NCBI GenBank assembly: GCA_036725605.1
Contig: DAIMDW010000022.1
Coordinates: 1 to 64,000, forward strand
Length of the DNA stretch: 64,000 nt
From: CALBTQ01 sp036725605
Lineage (GTDB): Bacteria > Lernaellota > Lernaellaia > Lernaellales > Lernaellaceae
Direction of reading: 5' to 3'
A model generated the notes under the pieces. That model did not search any database. It saw only the letters and a list, made by a program, of their open reading frames with translations, and had not been told where the DNA came from. Of this stretch, positions 39,996 to 48,124 are shown one piece after another. The first letter of the stretch is position 1. Each line of letters opens with the position of its first letter. Both the position numbers and the translations under genes were made by a program.

Positions 39996-41198
39996 TTTTC
40001 CCTTGAGGATGAGCGCGGCTTTTTCGATGCCGCCCAGGGTCAGGTCGACCATGGGAAACACCTCGCGCACCAGGCTGATCGAATACGCGCCGTAGGTGTA
40101 GTCCCACTCGCGGCGGTCGATCGGATTGACCCACACGCTATGCGGGAAGCGTTCGCGCAGATCGCCGAGCATGTCGATGCCCGTCCGGCGCTGGCCCATG
40201 CGGTGGGTGATGGCCAACGCGCCGCGCGGATGCAGCAGTTCATACGGCGCCATCGCCGCGTCGCCGACGATGATCACCCGCGTGTCTTCCTTTTCTTTAA
40301 GCAGGTCGATCAGCCGCACCGGCTTGGTGTAGCGGCGCGGATCCTCGTAGACGACTTCGTAAATGCAGTTGTGAAAAAAGAAGGTGCGCAGGCGTTTGAA
40401 GGCGCTTTCCGCATGGCCGAACAGCGCCCGCGTCAAGCGCACGTAGGGCGTCATCGACCAGCCGCCGTTGTCGATGAACAGAAACACCGAAAGTTTATCG
40501 CGCAGGCTGCGGTCGAAAACCAGCTCGATCTCGCCCGCGTTGCGCACGGTTTCGTAGATCGATTTTTCGACGTTCAGTTTGTCCTTCGGACCGGCCGGGG
40601 CGAGGTGCTTCAACGAACGCAGGGCTTCGCCGAGATTGTGCGCGGACAACTTCGCTTCGGCCGAGTAGTCGATGTAGCGCCGCTCCATCGCCACCTGAAT
40701 CGCGCTGCGGTTCATGCTGGTTCCGCCGACGCGCATCCCGCCGGGGTGATGCCCGCCGTGACCGACCGGGCTGGTGCCGCGCGTGCCGATCCAGCGATTG
40801 CCGCCGTCATGGCGTTCGGTCTGCTCGCGCAGACGATCGAGGAAATAGCGTTCCAGTTCCTCGGGCGTCATCGCTTTGATTTTGGCCTGCTCCTCCGGGC
40901 TGAGACCGGCGAGGTTGGCCGGGTCGTTCAGCCATTCCCGCAGCAGCCGCTGCATGTCGGCGGTCAGCGCGTTGAGCAGTTCGTCGTCCAGTTCCTTGCC
41001 GGCGAAGTAGTTGGCGAAAATCTTGTCGTAGGTGTCGAACTGCCGCTCGCTCTTGATCATGATCGAGCGGGCGACCACGTAGAAATCGTCGAGGCCGGAA
41101 ATCATCCCCATGGCGAGGGCCTTTTGCAGGCGCAAAAACGAGGTCGGGCTCACCGGGATCCCGTAATCGCGCAGGCGATAGAAAAAGCCCTCGAACAT
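39993..41198 (-). CDS. VWA-domain protein, CoxE-like partner of a MoxR ATPase
   Basis: 401 residues from ATG 41198 with AGGAG six bases upstream. The N-terminal half is helical (VSPTSFLRLQKAL...; MTPEELERYFLDRLREQ) with a Gly/His-rich linker (GHGGHHPGGM). The C-terminal half is a von Willebrand A-like domain (LSVFLFIDNGGWSMTPYV, FFHNCIYEVVY, TRVIIVGDAAMAPYEL). The metal site reads DNGGWS rather than DxSxS, so metal binding is doubtful. It lies nine bases downstream of the MoxR gene; such pairs remodel or activate protein complexes, as in CO dehydrogenase or methanol dehydrogenase maturation. No client enzyme is next to it. Confidence 0.82.
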   Translation of the reverse strand: MFEGFFYRLRDYGIPVSPTSFLRLQKALAMGMISGLDDFYVVARSIMIKSERQFDTYDKIFANYFAGKELDDELLNALTADMQRLLREWLNDPANLAGLSPEEQAKIKAMTPEELERYFLDRLREQTERHDGGNRWIGTRGTSPVGHGGHHPGGMRVGGTSMNRSAIQVAMERRYIDYSAEAKLSAHNLGEALRSLKHLAPAGPKDKLNVEKSIYETVRNAGEIELVFDRSLRDKLSVFLFIDNGGWSMTPYVRLTRALFGHAESAFKRLRTFFFHNCIYEVVYEDPRRYTKPVRLIDLLKEKEDTRVIIVGDAAMAPYELLHPRGALAITHRMGQRRTGIDMLGDLRERFPHSVWVNPIDRREWDYTYGAYSISLVREVFPMVDLTLGGIEKAALILKGK

Positions 41199-41207
41199 GG
41201 TTCGCTC

Positions 41208-42050
41208 CTACGCGGTGCGCTGGTTGAGCCACGAGCGGGCGCGCAGCAGGTCGTCGGATTTTTTGAACAGCAAACCCAGCAGCGGCACCTTGCGATCATC
41301 CGACAGTTGCTTCGGATCGAAACCGTCTTCGCTCATCAGCGCCTGCACCCAGTGCAGCAGCTCGCGCGTGGCCGGCTTTTTCTCGATGCCGTCGATCTCG
41401 CGCAGGCGATAAAATGCTTCGATGCACGCGTCGGCGATGCGGTCGGCCAGGTTGGGGAAATGCGCGTCGACGATTTCCTTCATCATCTCCGGCCGCGGGA
41501 AGGCGATGTGGTGGAACACGCAACGGCCGAGGAACGGGTCGGACAGATCGCGCTTGGCGTTGGACGTGATGACGATCACCGGCCGGTGCGTGGCGTGGGT
41601 CGTGCGGTCGATTTCGACGATGTCGAAACTCATTTGATCCAGCACGTCCAGCAGGTCGTCCTGAAACTCGCTGTCGGCCTTGTCGATTTCGTCGATCAGC
41701 AGCACCACGCGCTCCTGCGCCGTGAACGCCTGGCCGATCTTGCCCATGCGGATGTACTCTTCGATGTTGGACACGTTGCGTTTCGAATCGCCGAAGCGGC
41801 TGTCGTTGAGGCGCGTGAGCGTATCGTACTGATACAGCGCCTCGACGGCCTTCATGTTGCTTTTCACGTTGAGCTGAATCAGCGGCATGCCCAGGTCCTC
41901 GGCGATCGCATGGGCCAGCAGCGTCTTGCCGGTGCCCGGCTCGCCTTTGAGCAGCAGCGGCAGTTCCAGCCGGATGGCCACGTTGACCACCCGCGCCAAT
42001 TCGGGATCCAGAATATAGGTCTTCGTTCCGGTAAACCGGGGAGCGGTCAT
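41208..42050 (-). CDS. MoxR-family AAA+ ATPase
   Basis: 280 residues from ATG 42050, with GGGAGG about ten bases upstream. Walker A GEPGTGKTLLA (about 35-45), Walker B VVLLIDEIDKAD, sensor 1 VIVITSNAKRDLSDPFLGRC, and C-terminal lid. The sequence belongs to the MoxR/CoxD branch that works with VWA proteins; the VWA gene follows directly. Likely a cytosolic chaperone-like ATPase whose client is unknown. Confidence 0.9.
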   Translation of the reverse strand: MTAPRFTGTKTYILDPELARVVNVAIRLELPLLLKGEPGTGKTLLAHAIAEDLGMPLIQLNVKSNMKAVEALYQYDTLTRLNDSRFGDSKRNVSNIEEYIRMGKIGQAFTAQERVVLLIDEIDKADSEFQDDLLDVLDQMSFDIVEIDRTTHATHRPVIVITSNAKRDLSDPFLGRCVFHHIAFPRPEMMKEIVDAHFPNLADRIADACIEAFYRLREIDGIEKKPATRELLHWVQALMSEDGFDPKQLSDDRKVPLLGLLFKKSDDLLRARSWLNQRTA

Positions 42051-42067
42051 CAGCCTGATACCTCCCT

Positions 42068-43270
42068 TTATTCGCCGGCGATTTCGGGGGAATGGTTCGC
42101 GGTGTGATTTCTGATCGCCAAAACGGGAATTATGCTGACCAGCACCAGGACGGCGCCGATAAGGAACGCGCCGACATAGTGCAGAATATCGACAATCATG
42201 CCGCCCAGGATCGGTCCGCTGGCCAACCCGATGCTCATGCCCAGGTTGAAAATGGCCATTGAGCCGCCCATGGCGCCTTTCTTGCCTTCGGTGGTCATCA
42301 TACCACCTGCGGCCGGAATGGAAATGGCGCCGGCCACGCCCATCAACAGGTTGATCGCCAGCAACTGCCAAAAGCCGTTGACGAAGACCATCATCGCCAG
42401 ACTGACCGCCTGGCCGACCGTGCCCACGATCAACAAACTGGAACGATTGACCCGGTCGCCGAGGTGGCCGAAAAACGGTTGCATGGCCGCGCCGGTCAAC
42501 AGGTTGGTGCTCAGGACGATGCCGACCTGCGTGGTCGTCAGATGCAATTGCAACTCGCCGAACAGCGGCAGCAGCATCGTGACGATGCCCCGCCCGAAGG
42601 AATTGGCGATGCGAAAGAAGAACAATCCGCGGATGATCGGATTTCTCAGCAAGACCCGGTAGCGTACTTCGGTCCGCGATTGGCTTTGCGCCTTCGTGAG
42701 TTGCGGTTCAGGCAAAAGGCAAAGCACGGAAAGAAAGCTGATGAAGCACAACGCGGCGAGAAAAATGAAGTTGGCGGAAAAAGACAGGTAATCTTCGATC
42801 ATCCCGCCGATAATCGGGCCGCAACCGAAACCGCCGAAGAGGGCCACCACGAACCAGCCCATGTAGGTCGATTCCTTGCCGTCCGGGCTGATCTCGCCGA
42901 CATACGCCTGCGAAACGGGGATGATCATCGCTCCGGCCAGCCCTTGAAACGCGCGCACGCCCACCAACTGCCACGGCGAATTGCTGAACAGAAAGCCGAT
43001 CGCCGCCAGCACTTGGATGAGCAAGCCGGCGATGATGAACTGCTTGCGGCCGTGACGGTCGCTCAAGCGGCCGACCGCCGGCATGGCGAACATGCGGGCG
43101 ATGGAAAAGCCGCCGAAAATCAGTCCGAGCATGAAGCCCGACGCGCCCAGGGTGTTGGCATAGGTGGGCAAGAGGGGCGAGATGATCCCGACGCCGAGCA
43201 TCGCCACGAAGATGGCCAGCCACAGCACGATGAAAGTGCTTTTGACATTGGCTTGTTTCGCTGCGCCCAC
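42068..43270 (-). CDS. Major facilitator superfamily transporter
   Basis: 400 residues from GTG 43270, chosen because GGAGG lies seven bases upstream; the frame is open further 5' without a start signal. Twelve hydrophobic helices, with the MFS loop motif GRLSDRHGRKQFI between helices 2 and 3 and a related GHLGDRVNRSSLLI in the second half. The repeats and the PEPQLTKA linker fit drug/metabolite exporters of the DHA1 type. The substrate is unknown. It ends 17 bases before the MoxR gene and may be co-transcribed with it. Confidence 0.88.
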   Translation of the reverse strand: MGAAKQANVKSTFIVLWLAIFVAMLGVGIISPLLPTYANTLGASGFMLGLIFGGFSIARMFAMPAVGRLSDRHGRKQFIIAGLLIQVLAAIGFLFSNSPWQLVGVRAFQGLAGAMIIPVSQAYVGEISPDGKESTYMGWFVVALFGGFGCGPIIGGMIEDYLSFSANFIFLAALCFISFLSVLCLLPEPQLTKAQSQSRTEVRYRVLLRNPIIRGLFFFRIANSFGRGIVTMLLPLFGELQLHLTTTQVGIVLSTNLLTGAAMQPFFGHLGDRVNRSSLLIVGTVGQAVSLAMMVFVNGFWQLLAINLLMGVAGAISIPAAGGMMTTEGKKGAMGGSMAIFNLGMSIGLASGPILGGMIVDILHYVGAFLIGAVLVLVSIIPVLAIRNHTANHSPEIAGE

Positions 43271-43400
43271 GACGTTTCCTCCGGAAAGAACGCCGGATGA
43301 TATCATGCGATACCCGTGAAAGAAACTGACTTGCACCACGATGGATGACACGTTACACTTCGCGCCGCGAATCCAATGATTCTCGCGGGGTTGGTAAACG

Positions 43401-44903
43401 ATGAATCTGTCTCCTGCTGATTTCGATTTGTTCAAACAACTGGACGAGTTGTGTTATCCCGAAAGCGTGGCCGTGGTCGGGGCCAGCGAAAACCTGCTGA
43501 AATGGGGCAGCTTTTTGATGGTCAGTCTCCTGGCCGGGGATTTCAAAGGACCGATCTATCCCATCAATCCCAAAGCCAAAAGCGTGTTGGGCGTCAAGGC
43601 CTATCCCTCGCTGTTGGAATGCCCGGGCTCGATCGACCTGGTGTTCATCACCGTGCCGCAACCGTTGGTGCTCGATGTGATCCGCGAATGCGAAGAGAAG
43701 AAAGTAAAAAGCGTCGTGGTCATCACCTCCGGCTATAGCGAGGTCGGCGGCGAAGGCTCCAAGTTCGAGGAAGAGTTGGTCGCCGCGGTGAAAAAGGCCG
43801 GCATGCGCATGATCGGCCCGAACACGATGGGCATGATTTCCACCCACCAGAATCTGTTCTGCACCGGTTCCAACGCCCTGCCGCCCAAAGGCGGCATCAG
43901 CATGATCAGCCAGAGCGGCAACCTCGGCGCGCAGGTGGTCATGTGGGCCGAGGAACAGAACGTGGGCATCAATAAGTTTTTCGGCACCGGCAACGAGGGC
44001 GATGTTTCCTGCACCGACCTGATGCTCTACCTGGCCAACGACGAATCGACCAACGCGATTCTCGCGTACCTCGAGGGCGTCGACGAAGGGCAGCGCTTCC
44101 TGCAGGCCGCGCGCATGGCCGCCGAACGCAAGCCGGTGATTCTGTTGAAAAGCGGCCGGACCGACGCGGGCGCGAAAGCGGCGGCCAGCCACACCGGCGC
44201 GTTGTCGGGCAGCTTTGAAATCTTCAAAGGCGCGATGCGCCAGGCCGGTGTGATCCTCGTGCCGCAACCGATGGACCTGATCGACGGCGCGGCCTGCAAC
44301 TACCTGCCGATGCCCAAGGGCCACAACGTGTGTGTGGTCACCCTCGGCGGCGGGTGGGGCGTGGTCGCCTCGGATCTGTGCAACGAATACGGGCTCAAAT
44401 TGCCCGATCTGCCGCCCGACGCCATCGCTCAGCTCGACACCATTTTGCCTTCCTTCTGGAGCCGACAGAATCCGGTCGATCTGGTCGGGCAGATCGATCC
44501 CGCGCTGTATGCGAAGGCGCTGGAGATCGTCGTCGCCTCCGAGCAGTTCGACGCGGTGATTACCTTGGGTCTGATCGGTTCATCGAGCCTGGTCAGCGAC
44601 ACGGTCAGCAACGCGCATCGCGTCGCGCCCGAGTCGATCAACGAGCAGATGATGATGCAGATGAAGGCGATCAGCGACGGCTTCGAGGAAAGCATCCACA
44701 AAGACATCGCCCGCCTGACCAGGCAGTACGGCAAACCGATCATCAACGTGTCGCTCGACAAGCGCCCGCACAAGCTGATCAGCAACCTGGGCAACGGCGA
44801 TTATTTGGTCATCTTCAACACGCCGGAAAAAGTGGTGCGCGTGTTGGCGGGTATGGTCTACTACCAGAAATGGCGCAAGTCCGTCGGCCTGCCGATGATG
44901 TAA
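43401..44903 (+). CDS. Acyl-CoA synthetase (NDP-forming) alpha-type protein, no ATP-grasp domain
   Basis: 500 residues from ATG 43401. CoA-binding domain (SVAVVGASENLLKWG, PIYPINPKAKSVLGVKAYPS), ligase-like domains, phospho-His264 in SHTGALSGS and SMISQSGNLGAQ. It lacks the C-terminal ATP-grasp domain of the fused homologue at 8648 but has an extra stretch after residue 400 (about 60 residues, rich in Met and Ser) not seen in the copy at 11754. It may be an alpha subunit with a beta partner elsewhere. It ends ten bases before the convergent phosphatase gene. Confidence 0.85.
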   Translation: MNLSPADFDLFKQLDELCYPESVAVVGASENLLKWGSFLMVSLLAGDFKGPIYPINPKAKSVLGVKAYPSLLECPGSIDLVFITVPQPLVLDVIRECEEKKVKSVVVITSGYSEVGGEGSKFEEELVAAVKKAGMRMIGPNTMGMISTHQNLFCTGSNALPPKGGISMISQSGNLGAQVVMWAEEQNVGINKFFGTGNEGDVSCTDLMLYLANDESTNAILAYLEGVDEGQRFLQAARMAAERKPVILLKSGRTDAGAKAAASHTGALSGSFEIFKGAMRQAGVILVPQPMDLIDGAACNYLPMPKGHNVCVVTLGGGWGVVASDLCNEYGLKLPDLPPDAIAQLDTILPSFWSRQNPVDLVGQIDPALYAKALEIVVASEQFDAVITLGLIGSSSLVSDTVSNAHRVAPESINEQMMMQMKAISDGFEESIHKDIARLTRQYGKPIINVSLDKRPHKLISNLGNGDYLVIFNTPEKVVRVLAGMVYYQKWRKSVGLPMM

Positions 44904-44913
44904 GCGGTTCGTT

Positions 44914-45696
44914 TCAGCGCAGCAGTGCGAGCAGTTCGTTGTGGATCAAACCGTTGGTGGCCACGACGTGCGGCTGCTCCAGATCCACCGCGCCGCCCTC
45001 GAGATTCGTCACGTGCCCGCCGGCCTCGCGGCAAATCAGAATGCCCGCCGCCACGTCCCACGGCTTCAGATGCAGTTCCCAATAACCGTCGAAACGCCCG
45101 GCGGCCGTCCAGCATAAATCCAACGCGGCGCTGCCCACCCGGCGCATGCCTTGCACGGCCATGATCACGCGTTGAAATTCGGCGAGGTTGTTGCGCGCAA
45201 GCGTGCGACGCGCGTAGGGAAAGCCCGTGGCGCACACGGCGCGGGCGAGGGGTGCGGTGGCGCTGACGCGCAGCGGTTGCCCGTTGAGCGTCGCCCCTTG
45301 GCCTTTGACGGCGGCGAAGGTTTGGTTCATTTCCGGCGCGTGCACCACGCCGACGACGATCTCATCGTTTTCCAGCAGGGCGATGCTCACCGCATAGGCC
45401 CAGAAACCGTGCGCGAAATTGTTCGTGCCGTCGAGCGGATCGACCACCCATTTGCGCGTACCGTCGCCGATGAGCGTTGTGCCTTCCTCGGCGATCAGTG
45501 CGTCGTGCGGACGGCTCTCCGCCAAGCGTTTGGCGATCAATGACTCGCTGGCGCGGTCGGCTTCGGTCACGACCTCGTTCTCGCCTTTCATCTCCATCGT
45601 CGTGTGCCCGAAATAGTCGTGCAGCAACCGGCCGGCTTCCCGGGCGACGGATTGCGCCAATTCAAGATCCTGCGCGTATGGCATGTGGGTATTCAT
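44914..45696 (-). CDS. suhB: Inositol monophosphatase family protein
   Basis: 260 residues from ATG 45696. Family motifs in order: EADRASESLIAKRL, IAEEG (metal-binding Glu), VDPLDGTNNFAHGF (metal-binding Asp motif) and KPWDVAAGILICREAGG. The Mg-dependent enzyme dephosphorylates myo-inositol phosphates or related sugar phosphates and, as SuhB, may also act in rRNA transcription. The length fits. It is the last gene of a minus-strand series; the substrate is not certain. Confidence 0.9.
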   Translation of the reverse strand: MNTHMPYAQDLELAQSVAREAGRLLHDYFGHTTMEMKGENEVVTEADRASESLIAKRLAESRPHDALIAEEGTTLIGDGTRKWVVDPLDGTNNFAHGFWAYAVSIALLENDEIVVGVVHAPEMNQTFAAVKGQGATLNGQPLRVSATAPLARAVCATGFPYARRTLARNNLAEFQRVIMAVQGMRRVGSAALDLCWTAAGRFDGYWELHLKPWDVAAGILICREAGGHVTNLEGGAVDLEQPHVVATNGLIHNELLALLR

Positions 45697-45750
45697 GATG
45701 GTCAGCAGCCTAAGTCACCCGTTGGGGCGAAGCAAGGAATTTCTTATTCG

Positions 45751-47370
45751 TCAGCGTTGCGAAAGGGCGGTCACACGATCGTCATCGATGTTCCAAATAC
45801 CCTCGTAGAAATGATAGACGATGCCGGTGTTGGCCACGCGTTGCCGATGGCGCGATTGCAGGTGGCGCTCCTTGTCATTGCGTCGCAGGCCCATGTACTG
45901 CTTATCCCACTTATCCATAAAATAGATAATCTTGGGTTGGCGTATTTCCAGCAGGGAATACAGCGACGACATGCGCGCGGCGCGATCCCGGCAGGAATCG
46001 GCGAGAACGACGTGGATGTGCGCCACCTCCGGATCGGTCAAACCGACCAGATCCAGCACCTGCCGGCGGCCGAAATAATACAATGCGCCCACGTCGTGCG
46101 TCGCCACCAGGTCTCCCGGCGCCGTGTGGTCGTTCACCCATTGCACGGTGGAGAGCATCGAATCGCGCGTGTTGTCCAGATTCATGCGAAACAAGACGCG
46201 ATGCAAAGCGCCGTTAAACGCGGCCATGAACAGAAAGACAACCAGGATGCACAGCAGCGCGGGACGGGCGAGCGACGCCAGCGACGGTTGCGGCCGTTGC
46301 GCCAGCCAGGCGACGAACCGCCGGCCGCCGATCGTCAGAGCCACCAGCAACAGCGGCAACAACGGGTGCTGGTAACGTCCGCCGTAATGCAACAGCGCGC
46401 CCACGAATTGCGACGTATAAGCCGCGTAGAAAAGCAACATGAACAACCAGGGATATACGCGTTTGAAAAACGGTTTGGCCCACAACAGCAGCGGCAACAG
46501 GAAAAGGAAGGATCCCGGCAGAACGGGCAACGCCAGGCGCAAGACATGAAAACGCTCCGCCCAACCCAGGCAATAATCGCCGAAGAAATGTTTTTTCGCC
46601 GAAACGGTCAGCGGGAAAATCGTCTCGTTGTAGTGATAGTTCAGCGCCAGGTACGGGCTCACCACCAACAGCGCCAACAAGCCGGAGAGAATTACCTGAT
46701 AAAGATTTCGCCGTCTCCGCATCGCTTCGACCATGGCCACTGCGTACAAAGCGGCCGCCGCAAACCATCCTTCGGGGCGGGTGAGGATGGTCAATCCGGC
46801 CAGAACGCCGAACGCGAAAATCAGGAGCGGTTTCGTTCGCGACCATTCGAAAAGGACGAACGTCCAGATCAACAAGGCGGTGAAGGGCACGGTTTCCAGG
46901 CCGTTCAAGCTGTGCGCGGCCATCAATCCGCCCAGGGCGACCACCGCCGCCGCGAAGGCGGGCGTCAGTTCGTCGTCTTGCAGCGCTTTCGTCCAATAAA
47001 AAACGCCGGCGATCAACGCCAGGAAAAAGAAACATCCGACGATCCGCGCGGCGCTCGGCACGCCGACCAGCTTGCCCAGCAAACCCATGAGCAGAACATG
47101 CAGCGGGCTGGTGATGCCCGCCAGGGGGGAGGCCTGATTGACTGCCGGCAGGTTGTGTTCGGCGATGTTGCGCGCGGCGGTCAGTGAGATGTAGCTATCG
47201 TCGATCGGAAAGATTTCCTCGAATCCCTTGAGGGGAAACAGGGTGAACGCAAGTACGGTTAGCGAAGTAAATAATAACAACCAAGGCAGGAAAGTGCGAT
47301 AAGCGCCACGCTCCGCTTGCGAGGCGCGCCAAAGGCAGAAAATCCAAACCGCTGCCAATAAATACGGCAA
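45751..47370 (-). CDS. Polytopic membrane glycosyltransferase-like protein, copy A
   Basis: 539 residues from TTG 47370, preceded by AAGGA and by an in-frame stop five codons upstream, so a longer start is excluded. About ten to twelve hydrophobic segments with a periplasmic motif near the first loop (FPIDDSYISLTAARNIAEHN), as in lipid-phosphate-sugar dependent GT-C enzymes (mannosyltransferase type) where an early Asp is catalytic. The C-terminal 150 residues are soluble (LVATHDVGALYYFGRRQVLDLVGLTDPEVA). It is a clear paralogue of the protein at 48124 (shared VSAKKHFF, RVYPW, FYAAYTSQF, GRYQHPLLP). It should transfer sugars in the inner membrane; the acceptor is unknown. Confidence 0.75.
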   Translation of the reverse strand: MPYLLAAVWIFCLWRASQAERGAYRTFLPWLLLFTSLTVLAFTLFPLKGFEEIFPIDDSYISLTAARNIAEHNLPAVNQASPLAGITSPLHVLLMGLLGKLVGVPSAARIVGCFFFLALIAGVFYWTKALQDDELTPAFAAAVVALGGLMAAHSLNGLETVPFTALLIWTFVLFEWSRTKPLLIFAFGVLAGLTILTRPEGWFAAAALYAVAMVEAMRRRRNLYQVILSGLLALLVVSPYLALNYHYNETIFPLTVSAKKHFFGDYCLGWAERFHVLRLALPVLPGSFLFLLPLLLWAKPFFKRVYPWLFMLLFYAAYTSQFVGALLHYGGRYQHPLLPLLLVALTIGGRRFVAWLAQRPQPSLASLARPALLCILVVFLFMAAFNGALHRVLFRMNLDNTRDSMLSTVQWVNDHTAPGDLVATHDVGALYYFGRRQVLDLVGLTDPEVAHIHVVLADSCRDRAARMSSLYSLLEIRQPKIIYFMDKWDKQYMGLRRNDKERHLQSRHRQRVANTGIVYHFYEGIWNIDDDRVTALSQR

Positions 47371-47452
47371 CGTATCTTCCTTCTAGCCCCCAAAGCGAAG
47401 ATGACAATTAATTGATATCATTTCCTTTTGGAAAAAGGAACAAAAAAATAGA

Positions 47453-48124
47453 TTATAAGGAAGGAATAGGAATTTTCCCGCTCTGACCGGCCGAGAAATA
47501 GTCGATGATTCGCCGGCCCACTTCACGCACTTCCATATAATTTACCGTACCGCCGATGAATCCGCCGACCACGGGGATCATCTTGGCGAACAACGCCTTG
47601 CGCGTGATGCGAATCGCAAAATGCTTCAGCAACAACGAACGAACCGCCTTCATGCTTTCCTTGTTGAAAACCCGTTCGATCGTCGAGCGGGTGGGCGTTG
47701 CCTCGCCGTTGCCGATAAACCGCAGGACGATATCGCGCACCACGTCGCTACCGAAAACCGGCACCAACAATTCGTAGCGGGCGTTCTCCCGTTGAAAAAA
47801 TTCGGGCTCGTACAACAAGGCGATGTGCGCGGCCAGGCGCATTTCCAGATGGATCATCGCCGCGACGTCGGCGGCGGAAGCGGGCAGGGCGAGCCATGGA
47901 TTGGCCGGCAGGCCGGTGATGAAGCCGGCGCTCACGCCCTGGCGACGATAAGAGCGAACGATGCGCCAGGCCAGTTGCTCGGCGGTCTCGTGCGGATGCT
48001 TGGCGCGCAGCCGCTCAAGAGTGCCTTGCACTTGTTGTTCGTCGATGCCGATGGCCCACTCAAAGGCGCGTTGCGTAACCGGCGACTCCGCCGTATCGCC
48101 GGCATCCCTGACCGGTTGATCCAT
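47453..48124 (-). CDS. EcsC-like family protein
   Basis: 223 residues from ATG 48124, whose A is shared with the upstream stop codon (TAATG), so it is translationally coupled to the membrane glycosyltransferase. Features: an AERLRAKHP-type helical N-terminus, WRIVRSYRRQGVSAGFITGLPANPWLALPASAADVAAMIHLEMRLAAHIALLYEP, a late FAKMIPVVGGFIGGTVNYMEVREVGRRIIDYF, typical of EcsC-like proteins with two weak membrane-associated segments. EcsC-type proteins have an unclear role, near ABC transporters or membrane enzymes. It separates the two paralogous glycosyltransferase genes. Confidence 0.65.
   Translation of the reverse strand: MDQPVRDAGDTAESPVTQRAFEWAIGIDEQQVQGTLERLRAKHPHETAEQLAWRIVRSYRRQGVSAGFITGLPANPWLALPASAADVAAMIHLEMRLAAHIALLYEPEFFQRENARYELLVPVFGSDVVRDIVLRFIGNGEATPTRSTIERVFNKESMKAVRSLLLKHFAIRITRKALFAKMIPVVGGFIGGTVNYMEVREVGRRIIDYFSAGQSGKIPIPSL

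Noticed and set aside
40140..42107. Open frame of 655 codons antisense to the VWA and MoxR genes
   Set aside because: It spans two real genes and their gap on the opposite strand and has no domain features.
47371..47452. Terminator at the TTCCTTTT/AAAAGGAA inverted repeat between the EcsC-like and membrane glycosyltransferase genes
   Set aside because: The stem is AT-rich and weak, and the T-run lies on the wrong side for the minus-strand transcript.
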